From assembly GCF_009455685.1 (NCBI RefSeq), contig NZ_QPES01000002.1, positions 124,001-188,000 of the forward strand: a DNA stretch of 64,000 nucleotides. The letters run 5' to 3'. A program made the position numbers and the translations under genes. Source of the stretch: Paraburkholderia hayleyella. Lineage in GTDB: Bacteria; Pseudomonadota; Gammaproteobacteria; Burkholderiales; Burkholderiaceae. The notes under the pieces are model-generated. The model saw only the letters and a program-made list of their open reading frames with translations. It was not told the origin of the DNA and did not search any database. The first letter of the stretch is position 1, and every line of letters starts with the position of its first letter. Shown here in pieces: positions 35,726 to 42,800 of the stretch.

Positions 35726-35839
35726 AAAATGGGCGCTACTTCAAGCGCTATGACGTCTGCCGTGCTTCATCTGAATGAAAGCTCCGCAGACTTTGTCATT
35801 CGCTTTTTGCAACCCGGCAGTCATCCGCATCGGACACAA

Positions 35840-35875
35840 CCCTGGCATGCGTTGGAACCGCCTTGCATGCCAGGG
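35840..35875. terminator. Hairpin downstream of the porin gene
   Basis: Perfect 11-bp inverted repeat CCCTGGCATGC / GCATGCCAGGG with a 14-base loop, 25 bp beyond the stop codon of the minus-strand porin gene. There is no strong T-run. It also marks the right edge of the AT-rich island. Confidence 0.5.
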
Positions 35876-35900
35876 TGAATGCCTTCACTCAAAGACGCAT

Positions 35901-36980
35901 CTAGAAACGATGGCGCATGCCGATACGCATCGCCAACTGTTTGTTCGTACTCGATGTAGGCAAGGTCAACACCACCGCCTGGGTGCCATCGCCGCTCGCT
36001 TGCTGATAGTTCGCCTCGGCGTAAACGTCGGTGCGTTTGGAGAGCGAGTAATCCAGACCGATGGCGGTTTGGCCCCAGTGCGAGTTTTCCAGCTTCGACC
36101 AGGTATAGCCTGCCCCACCCACTAACGCCGGAGTGAAGTGATACAGCAAGCTGCCTTCCACGGAGGTCAGCGTGGCGGCGTTACCCTGGTACGCAATGCG
36201 CGTGCCGGTGTAGTTGGCCATTACGCCGAACTTGCCAAACGAATAGCTGCCGCCCAACCCCCAGGTCTTCATGCTGTCCGCAACAAAAGCCGTGCCCGAG
36301 AGCGGCTGGCCAAACAGGGTGCTCACGCCTAGATCGCCGGTCGGATTGATACGGAAATTGTTGATCCCGGTGTATGCGGCGCCCAGGCTCAGCGAGCCCT
36401 GATCGTAGGTCAGGCCGAAACTCATCGCACTGTTTTTGCGGAAATCGCCCGCGACATTGCCAAAGCTGTACATCCCTCCCGCTGTCAGACCACCAAAGCT
36501 TTTGCTGACGAACTTGATGGTGTTGTCCAGGCGGTCGCCGGAGATACGGTCATAGTCGCCCTGGTGAAACGCGTAGACCCCGGCAACGTAGGCGATCGAA
36601 TAGTTGCCGATCACGTCCCCCATGAAGTCATATTGATGGCCCATGGTCAGCGTGCCGTATGAATTGGACAAACCCACATACGCCTGGCGGCCAAAGATGC
36701 CGCCGTTGTTCATCGCGCCCGTGCTCAGGTTGAAACCACTTTCAAGGACGAACAGCGCCTTGAGCCCGCCACCCAGATCTTCGGTACCTTTGAAACCCAG
36801 ACGGTTACCTTGCTGCACACCCGTGTCGGTGAGCCACGCGGCATGCCCGTTGCTGTTGTTGACGTAAGTCAGGCCCGCATCGACGATGCCGTACATCGTC
36901 ACGCTGCTTTGGGCCTGCGCTGTCATGGCAAAGCTGCACAGCGATGCCGCGGCGAGGGGTGCCGCAAGGGACTTTCTCAT
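35901..36980 (-). CDS. Gram-negative porin (porin 4/OmpC-like family)
   Basis: Outer-membrane general diffusion porin, 359 residues. Signal peptide 'MRKSLAAPLAAASLCSFAMT-AQAQ' with cleavage before SSVTMYG. 'SSVTMYGIVDAGLTYVNNSN' and 'RLGFKGTEDLGGGLKALFVL' are Burkholderia porin hallmarks; the terminal residue is F ('MRIGMRHRF'). The start at 36980 was chosen because the signal peptide begins there; the frame opens at 37070. It is divergent from the binding-protein gene at 37383 across a 402-bp region holding a perfect operator-like palindrome, so it probably provides outer-membrane entry for the same substrate. Confidence 0.93.
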   Translation of the reverse strand: MRKSLAAPLAAASLCSFAMTAQAQSSVTMYGIVDAGLTYVNNSNGHAAWLTDTGVQQGNRLGFKGTEDLGGGLKALFVLESGFNLSTGAMNNGGIFGRQAYVGLSNSYGTLTMGHQYDFMGDVIGNYSIAYVAGVYAFHQGDYDRISGDRLDNTIKFVSKSFGGLTAGGMYSFGNVAGDFRKNSAMSFGLTYDQGSLSLGAAYTGINNFRINPTGDLGVSTLFGQPLSGTAFVADSMKTWGLGGSYSFGKFGVMANYTGTRIAYQGNAATLTSVEGSLLYHFTPALVGGAGYTWSKLENSHWGQTAIGLDYSLSKRTDVYAEANYQQASGDGTQAVVLTLPTSSTNKQLAMRIGMRHRF

Positions 36981-37152
36981 TGCTTGTCTCCATTCGTGGA
37001 TGGTCTGCGCCAGGTTTTTAAAAGTGCTGCCTGTGTGCGGCGCGTCGTGCGCAGTTTTCGCGCGCCACATGTTTCTCCTACGACAAGCCCCTCCATCAAC
37101 CGGCTTATCGTAGGTAGGTTTCGCGCTCCTCTGTTTCTTGCTTGAGCAACGC

Positions 37153-37182
37153 TTGACTTCGTTTTAAGTGTATAACGATAAT
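37153..37182 (+). promoter_or_regulatory. Predicted sigma70 promoter of the binding-protein gene
   Basis: TTGACT at 37153-37158 and GATAAT at 37177-37182, with an 18-bp spacer. The -10 lies inside the palindromic operator candidate at 37169-37193, a layout that suits repression by steric block. Confidence 0.5.
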
Positions 37183-37193
37183 ATAGTTATACA
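37169..37193. promoter_or_regulatory. Perfect palindromic operator candidate, porin/binding-protein promoter
   Basis: Perfect 8-bp arms TGTATAAC / GTTATACA around the 9-base spacer GATAATATA. The same core recurs at 29865-29889 (inverted orientation) and a degenerate copy at 19685-19709. This is the best of the three copies. The regulator is likely one of the two GntR/FCD paralogues (inference). Confidence 0.65.
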
Positions 37194-37382
37194 GAAATAA
37201 ATTTATGCCTATTGGATAATGGTAAACACGTGTTCCTGTGGCAACAGGATGAGCCGGGTGAGCCAGCGTTGTTGAACGTTGTTGAAGTGAGGTGAGACAT
37301 TTCAGGCGGGGGTTGCAAACGGCCCCCTTAAAAATGCGGGAGCGCTACGGGGCTCTCGCGCATAGAGGAAGAGGAGACGGAG

Positions 37383-38966
37383 ATGAGAACAACTTTGCGC
37401 AACTGGAGCCGGCTAGCAGTGATAGCCGGGGCATTGGCAGCGGGGTTCGCGCAGCAGGCGGGCGCAGCGGAGTTCAGGTATGGGGTGAGCGCCGATGTGA
37501 CTTCGCTCGATCCACAGTTCGCCAACTTGCCGGGCAACCGCAATGTCGCGCGCAATGTCTTCGAGCCGCTGATCGATATGTCGCCCGACGGCAGGTTGCA
37601 GCCGGGTCTGGCCGAATCATGGAAGCCGCTCGACGACAAGACATGGGAGCTGAAGCTGCGGCACAACGTCAAATTCCAGAGCGGCCAGGCGTTCACCGCC
37701 GAGGACGTCGTGTATTCGCTCGCGCGTCCGGATACGCTGACCAGTTCACCGGCCACCTTCGGCGTGTTCACCAAAGACATCGTCAAGGTGCAGGCCGTCG
37801 ATCCGTATACGGTGCGCCTGACTACGGCGCGGCCGCTGGCGGTGCTGCCGAATTATCTGTCGATGATTTTCATGCTGTCGAAGAAAGACACTCAAGGCCT
37901 GAAAGGGGACGACTTTGAAACAGGCAAGGGCCTGGTCGGCACCGGCCCCTACAAGTTCTCGCGGTTCCAGCGCGGTGACCGGGTGGAACTGGTGCGTAAC
38001 GACGCTTACTGGGGCAAAAAACCCGCCTACGAAAAAGTAACGGTGCGCATCTTGCCGAACTCGGCAGCACGCGTCGCGGCGATGCTCTCAGGGGACGTCG
38101 ATGCAGTCATTGACGTGCCAAGCGCCGATGTCGAGCGGATCAAGGCCGACAAGAAACTGACGGTGTACACGAGGCCTAGTACGTTGATGGTGTTCTGGGT
38201 GATGAACCAGTTGAATGACAACGCCCCCTACGTGACCGACAACAACGGCAAGCCGCTTGGCAAGAATCCGTTCAAGGATGTGCGGGTACGAGAGGCGTTT
38301 TCGCTGGCGATCAATCGTCAGGTGCTGGTGGAGCGAGTGCTAAAAGGGCTCGGCGTTGCCACGCAAAACAGCGTGCCGAGCACGGTGTTCGGCTACAACC
38401 CGGCGTTGCCGCCCGAGCCGTACAAACCTGAAGAAGCGAAGAAGCTGCTGGCCGCCGCCGGTTATCCGGAGTGCTTCTCGCTGACGCTCTTTGCGCCGAA
38501 CGACCGCTATGTGAATGATTCGCAATTGGCGCAGGCCGTGGCGCAAATGTTGACGCGAGTCGGTTGCCGCACGAAGGTCGAAACGCAGCCGATGGGCACG
38601 TTTATTTCACGTGTGAACCAGTTGCAGATGGGCTTTTTCATGATCGGCTGGGGTGCGGATGCGGGCGATATGGGGGTGCAGCTTGAATCGCTATTTTCTA
38701 ATCCGACCAACAACCCGTTCCGCAAGATCAACATCCAGACCTACGATTCACCGAACTTCTGGAAGCCGTTGAATGCGGGTCTGGCCACTGTCGATAACGT
38801 CAAACGCGAAGCGCTGTATCGTGAGACCTCGAAGGTCTTGCATGATGAAGTCGGAATCATCCCGACTCATCTGCAGGTTTCGACATTTGCCGCGCGTGCG
38901 GGAATTCATGTTGTGCCGCGCATTGATTCTCAGATGTACGGGTTTGATGCCGCGCCAGCGAAGTAA
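37383..38966 (+). CDS. Periplasmic peptide-type ABC binding protein (SBP family 5)
   Basis: Solute-binding protein, 527 residues. Signal peptide 'MRTTLRNWSRLAVIAGALAA' ending near 'QQAGA-AEF'. 'SADVTSLDPQFANLPGNRNV', 'GRLQPGLAESWKPLDDKTWE', 'RHNVKFQSGQAFTAEDVVYS' and 'VREAFSLAINRQVLVERVL' are family 5 (DppA/OppA) blocks. It stands apart from any transporter genes. The dppBCDF-type operon at 29995-33971 lacks a binding protein and has a related operator, so this is its probable partner, now separated by the AT-rich island and the porin gene (inference). Confidence 0.92.
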   Translation: MRTTLRNWSRLAVIAGALAAGFAQQAGAAEFRYGVSADVTSLDPQFANLPGNRNVARNVFEPLIDMSPDGRLQPGLAESWKPLDDKTWELKLRHNVKFQSGQAFTAEDVVYSLARPDTLTSSPATFGVFTKDIVKVQAVDPYTVRLTTARPLAVLPNYLSMIFMLSKKDTQGLKGDDFETGKGLVGTGPYKFSRFQRGDRVELVRNDAYWGKKPAYEKVTVRILPNSAARVAAMLSGDVDAVIDVPSADVERIKADKKLTVYTRPSTLMVFWVMNQLNDNAPYVTDNNGKPLGKNPFKDVRVREAFSLAINRQVLVERVLKGLGVATQNSVPSTVFGYNPALPPEPYKPEEAKKLLAAAGYPECFSLTLFAPNDRYVNDSQLAQAVAQMLTRVGCRTKVETQPMGTFISRVNQLQMGFFMIGWGADAGDMGVQLESLFSNPTNNPFRKINIQTYDSPNFWKPLNAGLATVDNVKREALYRETSKVLHDEVGIIPTHLQVSTFAARAGIHVVPRIDSQMYGFDAAPAK

Positions 38967-38998
38967 GCCAGGCCGGATCTGAGCCAGGCAAAATAGCA

Positions 38999-39037
38999 GC
39001 GGGTACATGCAGCATGTGCCCGCTGTTTTGCTTTTTG
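38999..39037 (+). terminator. Terminator of the binding-protein gene
   Basis: Inverted repeat GCGGGTACATGC / GCATGTGCCCGC (one G-T pair), followed by TGTTTTGCTTTTTG, 30 bp after the stop codon and before the convergent MarR gene. Confidence 0.65.
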
Positions 39038-39040
39038 AAT

Positions 39041-39526
39041 TTACCCTAGCGTCACGCGTGTGTGCTCATTGAAGTGGGCGACGAACTTGCTGAGCAGCGC
39101 GAGAAACTGCTGGCGCTCAGCCGTATCGAATGGCGCAAGCAGCGCTTCCATGGAAGTTTGCGCGCAGCGTTCGCAGCGCCGTAGACACTGTTTTCCCGCC
39201 TCGGTCAGCGAGATATCCACCTTGCGCTGATCGGTTTCGCTGCGTGTTTTTTCCAGCAGGCCCCGCTCCGCGAGAATCTTCACGACCAGCGCGGTTGTCG
39301 AGCGGTCGAGGCCAATGAGCCGGGCAATGCCTATCTGTTCAAGTGGCCCGTCATGAAACAGGATGTATAGCACCCCATACTGGCTTGGCGTGATATCGAA
39401 CGCTGCACAGGCCTCAATGAAAAGATCGGTTGAGATCTGGTGCGCACGCCGGATCATGAAACCAGGCCGCGTGTATAACTGGTCCAGCGGGCTCAGACGC
39501 GGCTCGCGTGTTGTTTTCTTTGTCAT
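39041..39526 (-). CDS. MarR-family transcriptional regulator
   Basis: A 161-residue winged-helix regulator. 'ACAAFDITPSQYGVLYILFH' begins the MarR core, 'IARLIGLDRSTTALVVKILA' is the recognition region and 'ERGLLEKTRSETDQRKVDIS' the wing (D-x-R motif). The start at 39526 (MTKKTTREPR) fits family length; the frame opens at 39613. MarR proteins of this type often sense phenolic acids and repress neighbouring catabolic genes. Here the nearest catabolic genes are the binding protein (convergent) and, 7 kb away past the adhesin, the gentisate genes. Its target is unknown. Confidence 0.88.
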   Translation of the reverse strand: MTKKTTREPRLSPLDQLYTRPGFMIRRAHQISTDLFIEACAAFDITPSQYGVLYILFHDGPLEQIGIARLIGLDRSTTALVVKILAERGLLEKTRSETDQRKVDISLTEAGKQCLRRCERCAQTSMEALLAPFDTAERQQFLALLSKFVAHFNEHTRVTLG

Positions 39527-39872
39527 ATGAACATCAGAAGGTGGGTACGGCGCGTTACTGTGCATTACCGTGCGTTGTCCCGTCCGGCCTGGTGCAGGTT
39601 TGCTGCATGGCACGAGGGTTGTTGCTGGCCGCCATTATCGCCTGGCGCGGGATGCGCCAGAAGAGGGCCGGGAGGCTTGGGGACGATGATCGCCGCCGCG
39701 CGATAGCGCAAGGCGCAAGGCAAAAAAAACGGGACGCCGGTTACCCGAACGTCCCGCCTGGCTGGCACCACCTGCTTGCCCAGCAATCAGGTAGTGCTTT
39801 CTAAAGGCACGCGGCCCGTGTTGAAAACGGATTGCTGCGCACGCTGCATGATCCAGGTCTAGGCCTGGGCTG
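39527..39872. other. Gap between adhesin gene 3' end and MarR gene
   Basis: About 345 bp. It contains the terminator of the adhesin gene (39722-39756) and the promoter region of the MarR gene. The open frames here are not protein-like. Confidence 0.4.
39722..39756 (-). terminator. Rho-independent terminator of the adhesin gene
   Basis: On the minus strand, stem CGGGACG / CGTCCCG with a 13-base loop (itself partly self-complementary) is followed directly by eight T residues. It lies ~117 bp beyond the adhesin stop codon. Confidence 0.8.
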
Positions 39873-42800
39873 TTACCACTTCCATCCAGCACCCGCATTG
39901 AAGCCCACGTCGTGACCACTGCTCGCTACCCCAGCGCCCCAACTGAGACGGCCATTGCTGGCAAGCGCCTTGAAGTTCACGGCCAGGGCACCATAGCCTT
40001 TGAAGCCGCCTACCCCCACGCCCAGCGTTTTCTCACCGGGCCCGAGTTGCGGCAGGTAAGTGCCGGACATCGCCATGGCCATTGCGACACCCGAATAAGC
40101 CCGCCGGGCGACATCGTTGACTTGGCCCTGAACACCTTGCAACTGCTGGATATTCGCCGCATCGGTTGGGGCCGAGCCAGCCGCCACATTCGTGATCTGC
40201 CGCTCATTGCCCTTTGAGCCCACCGAGATCGTATTGTCCCGGTCCGCCACTGAACCTTGGCCCATTGCCATCGAGCGGCTGGCCGGGGCAGACGCATCGG
40301 CGCCCAGCGCCAGACTTTGATCACCCGCTGCCGAGGCGTTCGCGCCCATCGCTATTCCTTTATTGCCGCTTGCATTGGCTGTCGGATCAACGATCAGGCT
40401 GCCCGCGCCTTTACCGACCTGGACCAGGCCATTGTCGCTAGTATCGTTGCCGTCTTGCCCGGGCTTGCCGCCATTGCCGCCTCCATTGACCTGGTTGCTC
40501 TCAACCCGGGTATTCAGATCGTCGACCCGGCCGTTCAGCTTGTTGTACTGTTGCTGGAAATCCTGCTGCATCGTATGCAACTGGCCGCCGTTCACGGCCT
40601 CCCGGCTACCTGTGGCAATCAGCCCGTTGGCGACATTGCCCAGCACCGTGCCGTTCGTGCCGCCCAGCGTGGCGCGTCCCAAACTCAGATCGTCGTAGAC
40701 CACCGCGCCCAGCGTCTTGCCGGACGGATCGACCAGCCCTACCGCCTTGAGCTGGGCAATCGTGACCGCATCGCGGTCATTCGTGCCATTGGCCACGCCC
40801 GTCAGCACCCGTGCGCCGCCGCTGCCGCTCACGTTTACCAGGCTGCCGCCCAGGTTGCTGGCCACCATGATGTTGCCCGTCTGCTTGTCCTGGGTCACCA
40901 GGCCCAACCCGCCGTTTTTGATGTCGTTCGACATCTGCGTCACCGTCGTGTTTAACGTCGTGATGTCGCCGCTGTTCTTCGTCACGTTCGTGTTCGTCTC
41001 GTACAGTTGCGCGCCATTCACCGCGTCGTGGCTGGCCGCCGACAGCTCGCCGGCTTTCACCCCGGTGAGCACCCGCACGCCCGCAGTGCCCGCGATGTCC
41101 ACCTTGTTGCCGCCGCTCGCCTTGGCTACCGTCACGTCGAGGCTCTTCGCATCCTGCTGCACCAGGCCCGTCGTGCCTGCGTTGATGTTGTTGACCGTCG
41201 TCGCCAGGTTCGTGATGTCGCCGGTGTTTTTGGTGATGTCACCGGTGTTTTTCGTCGTCGCTGTGTCCAGCTTGCCGAGTGCGCTGCCCACCGTGGTGAA
41301 GGTGCCGCCCTGGATGGCGTACGACGGGCCGCTCACGGCACCTGTCTTCGCATCCATCGTCGCGCCGCCGCCGAGAGCGTCAACCATGGGCTTGAGCTGC
41401 GATACGTTCACCGCGTCGTTGCTGGCGATGCCTGCTTTCACGTTGCCTAACGCTACCGTGCCGGTCGTGCCCGCACCGCCCAGTGTCACCTTGTCTTTCG
41501 AGGTGCTGTCGTAGGCCACGAAGGCGTTCGTGACATTGCCCGCTGTGTCGGTGGTCAAGCCCATGCCCTTGAGCTGCTTCAGGTTCACGCCATCGGTGTC
41601 GGCGGTGCCTGCGGCCATGCCCTTCAACTGGCGCTCGCCTGCCGTGCCCGCGATATTCACCGTCGTGCCTGCCGTGCCGCTGGCCACCGTGATCGCCTTG
41701 GTCGTCGCGTCCTGCTGCACCAGGCCTGCTGTGCCGCTGGTAATGTTGCTCAGCGTGCTGTTGAGCGTGGTGATGTCGCCGGTGTTTTTCGTCGTGATGG
41801 TGTCCAGCTTGCCGAGTGCGCTGCCCACCGTGGTGAAGGTGCTGCCCTGGATTGCGTATGACGGGCCGCTCACCGCGCCGGTCTTGGCATCCATCGTCGC
41901 ACCGCCGCCGAGGGCATCGACCATCGGCTTGAGTTGCGATACGTTCACCGCGTCATTGCTGGCGATGCCTGCCTTGACGTTGCCCAGTGTCACCGTGCCG
42001 CTCGTACCGGCGCCACCCAGCGTCACCCGGTCTTTCGACGTGCTGTCGTATTTCACGGCCAGGCCATCGAGCGTGTCGAGCCCTGACTTTGCCGCGTCCG
42101 CGGCCGTTTGTGCTTTCGTTGCCGCTGTGTTTACCGTATCGAGCTGACCCTTGTTCACCGCGTCTTTCGCCTGCGTGCCATCGGCCACATTCGTGATCTG
42201 ACGTGTGATCTCCGTCTGCGTCACCGTACCGGTGCCGTCCTTGATTTCCGCGCGGCCTACCGAGAGGCTGTTGTCACGCTCCGCCACGGAGTTCGCGCCT
42301 ATTGCGATGCTGTTCTTGCCGCTTGCCTTCGCCTCATCCGTGTCGTCGTTCTTGCCCGCTGCCTTGAAGTAGCGGCTGCCGCCGTTTTGGAGCGTGTTCA
42401 CCGTCGTCGACAGGTTCGTGATGTCGCCCGTGTTTTTGGTGATGTCCGTGGTGTTTTTCGTCGTGGCCGTGTCCAGCTTGCCCAGCGCATCGCCTACCGT
42501 GGTGTAGGTGCCGCCCTGGATGCCATAAGAGGGGCCGCTCACCGCGCCCGTCTTGGCGTCTATTGCCGCGCCGCCGCCGAGAGCATCGACCATGGGCTTC
42601 AGTTGCGATACGTTCACTGCATCGTTGCTGGTGAGGCCTGCCTTGACGTTGCCCAGTGCTACCGTGCCGGTCGTGCCTGTACCGCCCAGCGTCACCTTGT
42701 CTTTCGACGTGCTGTCGTAGGCTACGAAGGCGTTCGTGACATTGCCTGCCGTGTCCGTGGTCAAACCCATGCCCTTGAGCTGTTTCAGGTTCACGCCATC

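Larger units (their letters stand above)
36981..37382. other. Divergent promoter region of porin and binding-protein genes
   Basis: About 400 bp without a gene. It contains the -35/-10 pair and the palindrome described separately. A long leader (about 180 nt) separates that promoter from the binding-protein start at 37383. No other structure was recognised. Confidence 0.5.
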
